A DNA stretch of 64,000 bases from Niebla homalea. Lineage: Eukaryota > Ascomycota > Lecanoromycetes > Lecanorales > Ramalinaceae. Numbering within the stretch: position 1 is the first letter of the stretch; each line of letters starts with the position of its first letter. The stretch covers positions 372,001 through 436,000 of the forward strand of contig JAHGAU010000007.1 of the NCBI GenBank assembly GCA_019925105.1. Reading direction: 5' to 3'. Positions 43,418-54,705 of the stretch are shown here, in pieces. The notes under the pieces are model-generated. The model ran no database searches, was not told the DNA's origin, and saw nothing but the letters and a program-made list of their open reading frames with translations. The translations under genes were made by a program, and so were the position numbers.

Positions 43418-44541
43418 ATGGTCAGCCTCTCAACGTATTATCCCCATCCTCCACTGATCACTCAATTCTTTCCACTGACTTCATCCACAATAGCATCAAG
43501 ACCCTCTGCTTCACCCTTGGTCCGCTCTTCCTCCCAAAAGCCATATCCTGGTTCAACGCCGTTCGTGCGAGATCGCGGACATCCCCTCTGCCCGTTCAAC
43601 CCATTCCGCCTCTGATCTCCCGCGCCCTCAACATCCTCTTCTTCTCCGCCGTCACTGCCTTGATATCTACCATTCCATACTTTTCCCCGGAAAATATCTT
43701 CGACATCACCCAATCCCGAATTCAAACTCCCAATGATGTCCTCTTCACCCGCCTCGCCGCCGTCCGTGGCCCCGGTGGCCTCACAGACACGGACAACATC
43801 TTGCGCCCTAAACTCGCATCCATGGACGCAAGATGCCTCTACCTCCACTATGGCCCCGACATCGTCACCAACTGCCCCTTCTGCATCTCAGACGATCCGA
43901 TGACGTATCTCTATTACGCCCTCCCTTCCATCGCCGTACCACATCTCCTCCATCTCTTCGCTCTGGGTCTTGCAACATCGAGCCTTGTGGCCGGGAAATA
44001 CGGCTCCAAATGGCGGACTCTAGCCGCGGGGATCGGCATCGGTGTGGCAGCCTTCGACATCTACACACACGCGACTTATGACTGGCAAGCCAATAAGCGG
44101 GCACTCCAGCCGTCAGACTACATCCTCTTTTACTGGCGGATGCGCACGGTCAGAGGTGTGGGGATCTGCATCGCCGATGCAGCGATGGCAAGTCTGCTGT
44201 ACCTGTCCAGCACAAACCGGATGTTCGTGACCCCGCCGAGCGTGGCGGAGAGGACGGAGGCGGCGCTGAAGACGCTGGAGCATGTGAGGGGGAAGATTAA
44301 TATACTTGGGGTGGTGAGGAATGCGGTCGCCAGGGATGAGGGTTTAAGGCGCCGGACTGAGGCGTATTGGACCAAGGAGGGAAAGGTGATGGGGGAGGTG
44401 ATGGATGAGAGGGATGTGGTTGAGGGGGTGAAGGGTGCGTTGGAGGGGAGGGTGCAGATTGCGAAGGTGGAGGAAGATGCGAAGCGGTTTGCTGACGGGC
44501 TGGTGGTGCATCCGTCAATGGGAGCACCTCCTACGACTTAG
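43418..44541 (+). CDS. Conserved fungal multispan membrane protein, function unknown
   Basis: Model: exons 43418-43434 and 43494-44541 (354 aa). The 17-nt first exon gives MVSLST, and the 59-nt intron (GTATTA..AATAG, with CTGAC) leads to IKTLCFTLGPLFLPKAISWF, the first hydrophobic segment. Further spans are near ALNILFFSAVTALISTIPYF, YLYYALPSIAVPHLLHLFALGLATSS, WRTLAAGIGIGVAAFDIYTHA and GICIADAAMASLLYLSSTNR. The loop between spans 2 and 3 contains ENIFDITQSRIQTPNDVLFTRL and YGPDIVTNCPFC, with a CPFC pair. The C-terminus is a charged helix. The pattern resembles a widespread, unnamed Pezizomycotina membrane family. No transporter or enzyme motif is visible. Without the intron the frame has no upstream ATG, which supports the splice. 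Confidence 0.75.
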
Positions 44542-46868
44542 ATTCGCAAACTGTGATCTCCTGTGAGTGCTTTCATATTGCATAGCTGTGTTCTATAGGC
44601 ATTGCGTTTTCTATCCAATGGTCAAAATGTGCATTCACTCCTACGGTTGCAGACAGCTTAGCCGTCATTGGTTGTCTCAAAACGCGTCCACCCTGCAATC
44701 AAAAAGTCGATGCCACACCATCAAAAGATTTTTCAAAAGGTAAGCCCCCTCCGCCCGGTGCGGAGGGAGGTTACCTTCGGGAATGGTTAACCCTTTCGTA
44801 TGTGGTCCCAGGCGGAATTGAACCCATCACCTTATCGTACGGGAAACCCTTTTTTTGGGTGAGTCACTCGTAAGCTCTTAACCACTTGACCAGTCCCGGG
44901 GGGGTTTTGCCGGGGGGGAATCCGTGTCAAGGAGTCAGAGGGGCTTACGCTACCACAGTGGAGATGGAGGAATTATTATCATATATAAAGATTAAAATCT
45001 TATGATGTGGGTCTTCGAGAATCGACGGCATCTTATCTGAGTCTACTTCTTTGGTCATGGACTTTTCGTCCTATGTAGCTTCGATGTAAGTGGTCATCAA
45101 CGTTATGTGATTGCATAATTGGGAGCTTGCGACTCACTTCTCGACTTTGCGAGTACTTCAAGTTCTTGCACATTCAGCCACCTGGCTGTTCACATATCAC
45201 GTCTACAAGTCCTATCGCAAGACTGTCGTTCGTTGCATGACAGCCTACCAAGTCCGAGCAAGGCATGCATTTGGTTGTATACATTCATCCAAAATGATTA
45301 TCGTCCGTCCGCCTGATTTGGATGCTTCTAGTGTGCAGTGATCGAAATCGCGTACGAATGAAGCCAGTCACAGGAAATTAACAATTTGCAGTTGATATCT
45401 CAAGATGATGCCTCCACTCCCGTAACCTGAAGCAGCGAAGCAGGTTCCGTAGCGGTAGTCAAGTCCATGGGTCTCGCAGGGGTTTGCTCCTTGACACCAT
45501 GTTCCGCAGTCACCCACTTGTCAGCACAATTCTGGCCGTCGGGCTGGGGTTGCCAATTCAATCCCGCCACGGGGCAAGAAATTCAGATAATGATATTTGG
45601 AAGAGTAGGAGGTACTCCCTCGAATATAATTGAAATCCCTTGAGGGTTACCCATACCGTGACGCATGGTAGGCTTTCTCTTTTGTTGATTTTATGTTTGG
45701 AGTGTCTTTTTGGGTGTTAGACAGGTGTCCCATGCGTGTCAGCTTGGACAGTCCCTCGCCTATCTCCCTTTTGTAGCTGCAGAGAAGTGTTAGAGCTCAT
45801 GAAGCCTCGAGGCGGACTCGTCTGATGCCCAGACATTCTCTGACATTAGAACCCAATAACATATTGTCCCCATGTGATTGCTTTTGATCTCTTGAGATTC
45901 TTGATACTAGGGACGTCCCGGGATATATGTACTTTTGCGTTGGGATGATGTAGCTAGATTCTCAGCTACATTCCTCACCTTTAGGTGATTATATTCTTTG
46001 CTCTTGAAACGTAGGCAATGGTTAGACAATAATCCTCGGCACTATCTTAGTTATTTCACTCCTCTAGAACAGTAGTGGGAAGACTGTCCGGGTTGAAATC
46101 CCATTTGAAATGACAAATCGGAGCTGCGCCCGAGCATAGGTGGTCTTACATTCTCATTTTAGGCAATGAACCTGAGAGTAGGCTTTTGTAGTCTCGGGGA
46201 ATAAGAATCAGCCAGAAAGTGGAAAGCATTGCGTCCAGTGGGACAGAACCTCTGGAACAAGGCTAGGGGCAAACACGGTCATACGTTTTGTCTTCGCAGC
46301 GCAGTAGACTGAGTGTCTGGCCTGCAGATCTCAAGGCCTGCAAATTTCAAAGCCAGGGTATCATGAGGAGATTCTCAAAGGTACTCTATTCCTTTGTATT
46401 CCGCAACCAGTTGCCCGTATCTAGTTCACATGACTCTTAGCTCTGGGAGCTTCGTCCTCCTCGCACCATGGTACGAGCAAAGAAATAGATTTCCAAATGA
46501 GCCTGAAGAGCCACGACAGTTGAATTATGAAATGTGTAGTCTGAAATCAGTCTATCAGCTCCCAAAAAGGCTGTACTCGAGTGACCATGCATACCTTCAC
46601 GACGATGACAAGGCTTGACGGGACATCCCTATATTCAAATACATAGTGGAGCCAAGAAGAGGTCGCTGCTTCCCATTTCTCCCCTATTTCTGAAATGACT
46701 TTCCCAGCTATAGCTTCCCCCAGCATCAGGATAGCTCAAATACGGACTTTAAAGAAATCAGATTCGCTGATCAAAGATTATGGTACACAAACCAGCACCG
46801 ATATTGAGTTTTCCACGGCTGCCATAAGAAGACCTGGCTCACAATTCATAGACGCTTTGATACTTCAT
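44542..46868. other. Longest gene-free stretch in the window
   Basis: About 2.3 kb of relatively AT-rich sequence between GENE-bearing blocks. It contains a tRNA-like/hairpin block (listed separately) and short ORFs (45111-45341, 46394-46618) without features. No transposase, reverse transcriptase or LTR was recognised. Confidence 0.5.
44745..44905 (-). other. tRNA-like A/B-box sequence beside a perfect hairpin
   Basis: On the minus strand, TGGTCAAGTGG (44892 to 44882) fits the Pol III A box and GGTTCAATTCC (44824 to 44814) fits the B box, 57 nt apart. A tRNA fold fails: the acceptor halves around GGGAC are direct rather than complementary, and the T stem pairs at only two positions. An 8-bp perfect hairpin (CCCTCCGC at 44747-44754 with GCGGAGGG at 44760-44767, 5-nt loop) lies 46 bp past the B box. 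Likely a degenerate tRNA or a tRNA-derived SINE-like remnant. Confidence 0.4.
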
Positions 46869-47813
46869 TCATCGTTTTGTAGTGAGCATCCCCGTGGTCA
46901 AAAACCCCTCCTCCCCCATCTCTGTCCACCATCGTAGGCCGAGCTGCCCTAGCAATATCCTACCATCCCTCGTGACTTCCTTCCTACTCCCAGTAGTATT
47001 GTCTTCCTGAAGCAGAAACGCGACCTGATGGACATCCCTTGGCGCCATTGTCGGAGAATTGGTGAACTCTCCGTGTGCAAGGGGCTGAGCATCCCAATTA
47101 AGGCTCGTCGATGTAAAAGCCTTTTTCGGATGGAATGCAACGCTTTTCAGAACAATGGAAGTATCCGCTAGATTGTCTATCTGGGCTTCCAGCGCGAACT
47201 TTGATGGAGCATTTGCATCTTTAGCACTAATGGCCGAAACCTTTGTCCGCACATTGAGGCAGGGCCGGGCTGAGAAAGGATATAGCTTTCGATAAGTCCG
47301 TAGGCGCCCGCTTGATGCACTTTGCTCCTTGGACATGATCGTCTCAGAGTAGCTGACGCTCACGCTCAGAGTGTGTTTGCCCTCTTCCCGAAGATCAAAA
47401 TGCAGGTTTCTTTGAATGGATTGACGAGATTGAAGCACGCCTTCCAGATCACCGGTAGGCTCTAGATCTAGAGACAAGGTACCAGAAGGAGATTCCATTT
47501 CAGCAACAACCTTGACATTAAATACCTGACGCTCGGCATCCTCCTCAAGCTCGTTGTTGGCACACAAGGCGCAGTTGAAAGGTTCACCAACGTACACGGA
47601 ACCAAAGGATGGTGGCAATGTCAGTATGGAGTCAAGAGAAAAGGTTTCTGCTTCATCGACCTTGTCGCTTCTGCCGTTGGTTATCGGCTCTAGCTGCGCT
47701 TTCGAATCCTCGCTGGTAGGGCGAAGTGGAAAATGCTGGGAAAGAGATGGTCTTGATAGCCTCAACACTTTCAGCGAGACTGAGTGTGGCTCTCGCCCTC
47801 GAAATGTCTCCAT
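46869..47813 (-). CDS. TRAPPC13-like subunit (DUF974)
   Basis: Single exon, 314 aa. The N-terminal block REPHSVSLKVLRLSRPSLSQHFPL is characteristic of TRAPPC13, a subunit of the TRAPP complexes that tether and activate Rab/Ypt GTPases in ER-Golgi and autophagy traffic. Further family features are LPPSFGSVYVGEPFNCALCANNE, a conserved VYVGE.F beta-strand block; VSYSETI; FSARPCLNVRTKV; and the end GEEGFLTTGMLTTKR. The fold in the family is Ig/FN3-like beta sandwiches, consistent with the absence of helices or membrane spans here. ATG 47813 gives METFRGREPHS; no earlier in-frame ATG is needed. It is divergent from the SWIM/RING gene with a 274-bp spacer. Confidence 0.85.
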   Translation of the reverse strand: METFRGREPHSVSLKVLRLSRPSLSQHFPLRPTSEDSKAQLEPITNGRSDKVDEAETFSLDSILTLPPSFGSVYVGEPFNCALCANNELEEDAERQVFNVKVVAEMESPSGTLSLDLEPTGDLEGVLQSRQSIQRNLHFDLREEGKHTLSVSVSYSETIMSKEQSASSGRLRTYRKLYPFSARPCLNVRTKVSAISAKDANAPSKFALEAQIDNLADTSIVLKSVAFHPKKAFTSTSLNWDAQPLAHGEFTNSPTMAPRDVHQVAFLLQEDNTTGSRKEVTRDGRILLGQLGLRWWTEMGEEGFLTTGMLTTKR

Positions 47814-48087
47814 CCGTGATGTGCAACATCATGCAGACTTCCGAAGCTCTGCAGAGGATTTCATATATTTGAAGTGTTTCAACTCCCAAATACCCGAAGC
47901 GGTTAGTCCACACTTGCATTAGATGTATTTTATTTGAGAGCGTAAACAATGACGTATAACACCTGCAAAACAATGTCGTCCGCCCAACGCCGTTCATAGA
48001 ACGTCTACCAGTCCAGCAACGAAGCCATTTCCATGTCTATCATCCACGGAAGCTATTCATAGCGTAAAGTCGCTCAGCGATCTAGCA

Positions 48088-49179
48088 ATGGCTTCACCAA
48101 AGAAAAGTTCACAGGCCGATGCGTCGATAGAAGGATCGCAAAGCTCAGTGGCGACTGGGAAGCGTAAACGAAGTGCGCCTTCCACCCCAAGCAAACCCAA
48201 ACGGCAAGCCGTAGACTTGGATGACGAGCCCCCATACAAGTCCAGCTCTCAAGGTAAGAAGAAAAAGAAGAAGACAGACTCCCCCAAGAAAGGCGGGAAA
48301 GAAGAGAAACGACTCAAGCGATTCCGCGCCCACCCCCCAATCACATACAACGAGCGCCTCCATCGCGCCCAAACCCAGCGCATGTTCGTCATCGACCGCA
48401 TCCCCACGGGTACCGATGACGACTCCCCCGAAGAAACCATCGAGATGGCCGGCACGACGGGGAACGTCTACCGCGTGACCGTCAACCACGTGCCTCAGTG
48501 CACCTGCCCGGACAGCCGAAAGGGCAATCAATGCAAACACATCGTCTACGTCCTCCACAACGTCCTCAAGGCGCCCGAGCACCTCCAATACCAACTCGCC
48601 TTCCTCACCAGCGAGCTCCGCGACATCTTCTCTGCAGCCCCCGCACCTATTGCGTCTGCCTCATCCACCTCAGCCTCAGCCTCGGATTCGGACGCGACGC
48701 CATCGAACCGCAAGGCCATTGAAGGGGATTGCCCGATCTGCTTCACCGCGTTCGAACCGGACGAGGAGGAGATTGTCTTCTGCCGCGCCGCGTGCGGGAA
48801 TAACATCCATGGCGAGTGTTTCGAGCAGTGGGCGAAATCGCAGGCGGGCAAGGAGGTCAGATGCGTGTATTGCCGGACACCCTGGCAAGGGGACGAGGAG
48901 CAGATGATGCGGATCTGTAGGGACAAGGCGAGGAACGGGGTGGCCGGGCTGAATGGGGAGGGTTACGTCAATGTGGCGAGTGAGCTGGGGTTGAGTGGGG
49001 CACGAGGTGAGTTTGTCTTTTTTTTGGACATTCCTGCATCTCTCAAGGATGGTTCTTGAATAATTTCATGTAAGTTTTGCATGATGCAAGGATGTATTGG
49101 CTGACGATGGTTGGTCATCGAAGACTACAGCAGCTATCATCAGGTCTGGGTGAGGCAACAAGGGATGGGGTATGGCTAG
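48088..49179 (+). CDS. SWIM-type plus RING-type zinc-finger protein
   Basis: Model: exons 48088-49006 and 49124-49179 (324 aa). The 117-nt intron (GTGAGT..CGAAG) leads to the conserved end DYSSYHQVWVRQQGMGYG. The N-terminal 85 residues are Lys/Ser/Pro-rich with KKKKKK and KRKR runs, a probable nuclear signal. A SWIM zinc finger follows (about residues 133-162): VNHVPQCTCPDSRKGNQCKH, with C-x-C..C-x-H. After a Ser/Ala linker comes a RING-like domain, CPICFTAFEPDEEEIVFC, CGNNIHGECFEQWAKS, VRCVYCRTPW. The combination is that of MEX/ZSWIM2-type ubiquitin ligases, so E3 activity is likely but inferred. The first exon alone would end at 49059 with a non-conserved tail. Confidence 0.85.
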
Positions 49180-49621
49180 GCTCTTTGGAGTGGGTTTTCG
49201 GGCGATCATTTAATGGGATGAGGGTCATCGGTTGCGCTATACGACATCACAAGGCGCATGCATATGGTACAGCTTGACGAAGTGGTTGAGGAAATGGTAA
49301 GGCACTTATTTCAGCTGCTGCTTTAGCTTTTGTAGGAATTTGATCGATTATGATACCCCTATTTGGTAAGGATTTGCTTTGATCGATACTTGAGCTTCCG
49401 CGCTCGCTACTGCTGGTAATACACTGAAAATGAAACCCACATTAAGCCGCGAGGCTCTTGCTTCTCGTTATTGCTCTTAACTCTCGCTATTCATACATTG
49501 TGTCTAGTGTCCGTCTAATTAAGGTTTGCTTGAAATTACGCATTAGGAATCGTGAGTGTTCATCGGCACGCCTCTCGCCCTTTCTTCGCGAAATGTGGCC
49601 ATCTCAGGCAGGCTGACAGCA
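49180..49621. other. Convergent 3' spacer
   Basis: A 442-bp gap between the SWIM/RING gene (+) and the carboxypeptidase gene (-). No feature was recognised. Confidence 0.4.
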
Positions 49622-51550
49622 TCACTGTTGGTACCGGTCGTTGCTGATGACAAAATCTCTGACGAACGCAAAAGCTGCTTTGGGTTGATCCTGAGGTACT
49701 TCGTGGCCGGCCCCCAAGATTTGGTGATACGAAAGTCCTCTCTGCCATTGTTATTGTTTAGCGCTCCATCACACGCAAAACCCTTTCGGTCAGGTCGAGA
49801 GGCAAGCGCTCACCTCATACCCCCAATTACCTACAACCTGCCCGTCAACGAGGAACTCCTTGTTCGGTTTCTGTTGGAAGCCTTGCACGCCGAACCAGGT
49901 CATGTTCTGGATGGCCAGCTCGGTGCCGATATGATTGAGCAGGAAGTCGTAATCGCCGGAGTACAAATGCACTTTGATCCCTTCACCCAGGATCTTCGGT
50001 ATGATGTCGTAAGCTGGTGGCTCGACGAGTTCCTGGAGTAAGACATGATTGACGGTGGTATTGCATCGTTCATAGGTTTTCTTGGGGGCATGAACAGCGG
50101 CTTTGACCGCGGGTGAGTTGAAATATGCGCTGTAGAGATCCGAATTGGGGGCGGTCCCACATGTGGTGTTGATATTGTAGACGTTGAAGCTAGAGATCCC
50201 GTTAGCGCCAGGCTATCTGGCAGCCTTGTCTCAGGAGTAGAGGCACGAACCATGGAATCCGAGCTTGGAGCATGTTTATAGCAGTCGTGGCTGTTGCGCA
50301 ACCTCCGTAACAGTCAAAGATGGTGGCGTTCACGATTTCCTGAATATTGCTTTAAGTCAGCGCTGAGTACTTCTTCAGGACTCAATGTTCAATGTCTCCG
50401 GGAGAGTCATGATGCAGCCTTGCCAGACGGCCTTGACCTGCAAAGGAAGTGCATCAAAGGGAGAACCAAGCCGGTGAACAAGACCTACAGGAACACTTGA
50501 AATCTGTGTGCAGATTGGTGGGTTGGCGGCACTGGTGGTACTGCTGGCTTGACGCTTCTCCAGGCCGTAATTTTCTCCTTCAGGGTTGCCGGGAATAGAG
50601 ATCTGCCCCTTTGGAGGATAGGTTGCCTGGGCCAGGACTTCAGAGAAGCCACAAGTCTTGTCGGCATCCTCGAAAACCGATATGAGCTCATCCGGGACCT
50701 GTAGGATCTGGTTTTGCTCCCGCAGATACGAGGTCGTCACAACATCCGAAGAGGCAGCGTAGTTCCCAAAGATGCCATTCCCGATTGCGATTGCTTCAAC
50801 ATCAATCTGCAGGTTGCTGGATTTGATTGCCTGGGTAAAATAAGGGATCTAAGGTCGTCAAACTCGGTCAGTATGAAGGGCTTGATGCGATGGATAGTAA
50901 GAAGACTTGCGTATATGCCGGCGTACGATTCCCCTATGAGATACGTTTTCTTTGACCTCATATCTGGAAAGATTTGGTAGAAAGCAGCAAGCCAAGTCTC
51001 AAAATCCTGTGTGACCTGAGAGTTCATCGCTGCCTCGACGCTTCCTCCGCTGTATCCAGCACCAACTGGCTGATCGATATACAGCACGTTTGCGAGTTTC
51101 GTCCAAGAATTCGCATTTGGCTGTGGGCTCGACTCATTACCAGGGAAGACGAAGGGACCATTCTCTTTCGTAAGCCCTTCCAAAGATGAGCACCCAGGAC
51201 CACCATTAAGCCATACTAAGAGGAAGAGGAGGTACATTTAGTAGGTATGCTGGCCAGGACATTTGGCAATACTCACTAATCAAATTGTCATCATATTGCG
51301 AATATTCACTTTTGAATAGCCAGAAAAACAGCTCGTCGTCTTGTGTCCCCGGAATCGGAATTTGGCCTGCCCAGCTGTTTGGTAATGGAAAGTCGATTCC
51401 AGGTAGGGCGCCGACACGGTATGTGCTAGACTGATTCCCAGTGATATCTCGTGGACGACTGCTAGAAGCATCTGAGAAGGATGAATGGAGCAGAATGGAT
51501 GTCAGAGAGAATGTAATGAAATGTTTGAACGACATGGAATTGAAATTCAT
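49622..51550 (-). CDS. Secreted serine carboxypeptidase, S10 family
   Basis: Model: complement of 49622-49741, 49814-50189, 50251-50339, 50438-50848, 50911-51215 and 51277-51550 (524 aa). It begins with a signal-like MSFKHFITFSLTSILLHSSFSDA, followed by WAGQIPIPG and DDELFFWLFKSEY. S10 enzymes remove C-terminal residues at acid pH in vacuoles or outside the cell. WLNGGPGCSSLEGL forms the oxyanion region. The triad is Ser188 in GESYAGIY, Asp441 in YSGDYDFLLNHIG and His498 in GAGHEVPQDQP. No C-terminal membrane span is present, unlike Kex1. Introns are 61, 62, 98, 61 and 72 nt. The second (50849-50910) starts GCAAGT, a GC-AG intron, directly after the Ser motif. The third join (GTCAAG..TTCAG) is chosen because it alone found keeps the frame. 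Confidence 0.85.
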
Positions 51551-52779
51551 GAAAGTTCAAAGACCGATCAGAATGCGCGCAAGGAAGCAAAGATCTGGGT
51601 AGATCTGGGTATGCAAAGACCTGTTGGATCTTGAAAAAGAAATCGACTTGCGATGGTTGACCTTCAAGCGCTAGATGAGGTTGTTCGTCGGATGTGTTGA
51701 TGGGGCTAAAAAACAGTAGAGCAAGGGGCAATTATTTCTTAATTCTTTTCGCAAGAATCATTCAACGATATTCTGATCCGAGAACAGCACGCGTCATGTT
51801 CGATATGGGAAATTGCACGACAACTCCATACTTGTTTCGCGATGACGGTGACATCTGACATTCAACCTTCATTCGTCGGACATGCACAGGCTTGACAGGT
51901 CAAAGTCTGGATCTGATTTGGCTGGTGATGGCCACCTGTCTCGTAAAGCCGGGATGAATAACGCCCTTTTTCTCAGATGAGCTTTATGTCCGTTGACAAG
52001 GCTGACCATCTTTTCAAATGAGAAAATGACTGAAGGGTGAGCTAAGTGTGTGTCTATCATCATGACCCTGCTAGCCCTATCGATAAATGAGGCGAAAAAA
52101 AAAGTCTAAATCATCTGGTCATTGTCGCTTCACATTTTATCTCCTGATTGGTGAGACCTCTGGAAATGACCCGACAGGTTTTAGTCTGCATCGCTGCATG
52201 CAAGGTCTCGTGGCTTGATCCAAATGTCTTGTACCTGCACCACCTGGCTAGTCCATGCATAGACGCTGGTGGACGCAGGCCTTTGAACCGAATTCGGTAT
52301 GGTGCAATATACATGCAGATCAAGGTCGAATGAGTTGCATTTGTCCCTGCCTGAGAAACTTCCAGACGCTGAAACTCTTCTGCTTTACGCTTACCAACCC
52401 TCCATTTCGATGCTGTTTGAATCTCATTGGCCGCTCTATCGAGCCTTCTATCTGTCGCCTTCTTCACCATGAAGGGCACTTTACCAGACCAATTGCTACC
52501 TTATTGAGCAGATTTCTAGAATTGCGGCTGCTTCATTTTAGGAAGACCATTGACTTCTCAAAGCTACTTTAATTGGCTGAGATGTCCGAGTCATCTAAGA
52601 ATGCACAACGAAAAGAGCCAATGGGTTGAGGGAGCCTTTGGGAGCTGCTATCAAACATCTGTATCGCTGAACCAACTTGATACCTAAGTCCCTGGGTCAC
52701 CCAAGCAAACACCGTGGTGATCTTCATCGCAGTGCCTACTCCGTGACTCCATTGCTCCTTTGGGTCAAGTAACATAAAG
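51551..52779. other. Divergent intergenic region, no gene recognised
   Basis: About 1.2 kb between the carboxypeptidase (-) and the gene at 52780 (+). ORFs 52111-52479 (-) and 52255-52572 (+) overlap on opposite strands and lack domains. A short tandem AGATCTGGGT occurs twice near 51590-51610. Confidence 0.45.
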
Positions 52780-54101
52780 ATGGATATTCGACTCGGCGAA
52801 GACAGCGTACTGCCCACCAGTATCGACATAACAGTCACTCCAGCACCATTTCGCCAATCTTGTCATGATGGAGATGAAAACTCACATAGTCAGCCCGCCA
52901 GTCTTGCAGCTGAATCGAACATTCTGACAGGACCATCAGACCCCTTCTCGACTGTAAATTTGACTGATCAGGTCGTGGACGATACCCACCTCGCTTCTGA
53001 CGACGAAAATCAGTCACACTCAGCTACAGCAGCCGGAGCCGGGGGGAGAAGACCCATTTCATCGTCAAATTCCACTACTTCGACGACAACACTCTTAGAC
53101 GATTACATGCCACCAGCGCCGACGCCGTCTCAGACTCGACAACGAGAAGCAACCGTTCAGAGTCAGGCAGACAGCGCCCATGTATCTTCGCCTCTCGGAA
53201 ATATCAACACTTCTCTGGAAGCCTTCGAAAGCGAAGATTCTGGCCCTCAGGCTGGGAGAGGAGCTCTCACAACCCAGGATCTTGATTCCGACGACTTCTG
53301 GGATTCCATCGTGAGCCTGCCCCCTCATGTCACGTTCCCTCCGTCCCATCGCTCGTTCCTTCATCCTCTCCAGGGCTCCGTTCATCTTTTCTCTTTCTTT
53401 CCTTGATCCGATTTTTCCGACCCCCCGATCACCTCTAAAGCGCCTCTTCACCCGACAAAAGCACCTGAACGCACTGCCAATGAGTATACCAATCCTAACC
53501 AGACCTTGGCCCAGGACCCCGAGATCTCCACCATCGTGAACGACCAAGACAACCAAGATCCCTTCCTCCCACCTCACCTGAACCACCTGCTCTCCACCCT
53601 TCAATCCCGCTTGTCATACCTGACACCCCCCTACCTGCATCCCAAGCTGCACCATCTGCTGGATCCAACCGCCATGATCGAACAACTCCACACCCAAGCC
53701 TTCGAACCCGCCATCTTCAGCATCCGGCTGGCCGAAATCCTGTTGCAGGTATGCGCGCCGAGGAGAGACGAGCTGATCGTGGAGATCGTGGGAGAGAGCT
53801 GTGCGTCGTTTGGAAAGGGGGGAGACGAGGATGGGGGGGACATGATTGTGGGGGTATTGAGGCAGTGGTGGGCGATGGTGGAGGTGATGAGGGAGGTAAG
53901 CCGTGGTCTTTCACACACACACACCTCCAATCTTTCGAACGATCACTCTTTGGAAAAATGAAATGAAATGGGGAGGTGTTCTCACTGACATTTGGCCTAC
54001 TATTCTCACAGGATGTCTACGAATGTCGACGCAAAATCATTGAGGCGGCGGCAGCAACCGGTCCAAGTGAGGAGGAGGAACCCCCGGATGAAGAAAGTTG
54101 A
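52780..54101 (+). CDS. Hypothetical protein, conserved C-terminal helical region
   Basis: Model: exons 52780-53310, 53515-53895 and 54012-54101 (333 aa). Intron 1 (204 nt, GTGAGC..GCCCAG with a CCTAAC branch) is the longest in the window; intron 2 (116 nt, GTAAGC..TCACAG) contains a CA repeat. The first 170 residues are Ser/Thr/Asp/Gln-rich and probably disordered, ending LDSDDFWDSI. The rest is ordered and helical: DPFLPPHLNHLLSTLQSRLSYL, HPKLHHLLDPTAMIEQLHTQAF, FSIRLAEILLQVCAPRRDELI, then an acidic tail PSEEEEPPDEES. I do not recognise the family. There is no signal peptide or membrane span. Confidence 0.65.
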
Positions 54102-54705
54102 TGATGCATGGATCGCCCAACCATTGGCAATTCGAGGAGGGGAGAGCGGAGAGATGGGATGATGCAAGACAAAAGACGAAGACTGTATTTCTATTAGAGA
54201 ATATCTCGAGGAGACGGGTGCCACGCACCCACGAGAATTAATTGGATCAAACCCTGCCATATCAAACACACTTTTCCTCTGTTCTTCAAGTATGTGTTTT
54301 CTCTCTGATTAAGCTGAACGGATGGACAGTGCGGGACGCAAATTGCTTTTTCTCTCCTTTCCATCGTACAGTCGTTCCGGAGAACATGATCAGTAGACGG
54401 CGTCGTTCATAGGTCACATTCATTCCATCATCACGTTCATTTGATCAAAGGGCTCGACGTAGCGTACATCTATTACCTCCGTCGAGGATATGCTTTCCCA
54501 GTGATCAGCTCGCTCGTATCTGCTCTTCCCCCTTTCTTTTCCCCACCTCCCGCCTCATCTCACTGCATGCACGATCGACCGCCATCACGCCAGCAGTAGT
54601 ACCGATGAATTGCCCTAAAATTGACGTCCCTGCCAAAAAAAGGCCGGACACCACACAGATCAGCCCAAGGGGATCCCACATAAACGCCACGCCCGGTCTC
54701 AAGTC
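54102..54705. other. Convergent 3' spacer
   Basis: About 600 bp between the hypothetical gene (+) and the DUF7598-like gene (-). No feature beyond probable 3' UTRs. Confidence 0.4.

Noticed and set aside
44745..44905. Functional tRNA gene
   Set aside because: A and B boxes are present, but acceptor and T stems do not pair and no sensible anticodon arm forms.
49018..49059. Unspliced C-terminus of the SWIM/RING protein (ending at 49059)
   Set aside because: Splicing at 49007-49123 restores a Tyr/Gln-rich tail typical of this family; the read-through tail is not conserved-looking.
52111..52572. Overlapping ORFs on opposite strands before the gene at 52780
   Set aside because: Neither has a domain or believable codon use; likely chance in promoter DNA.
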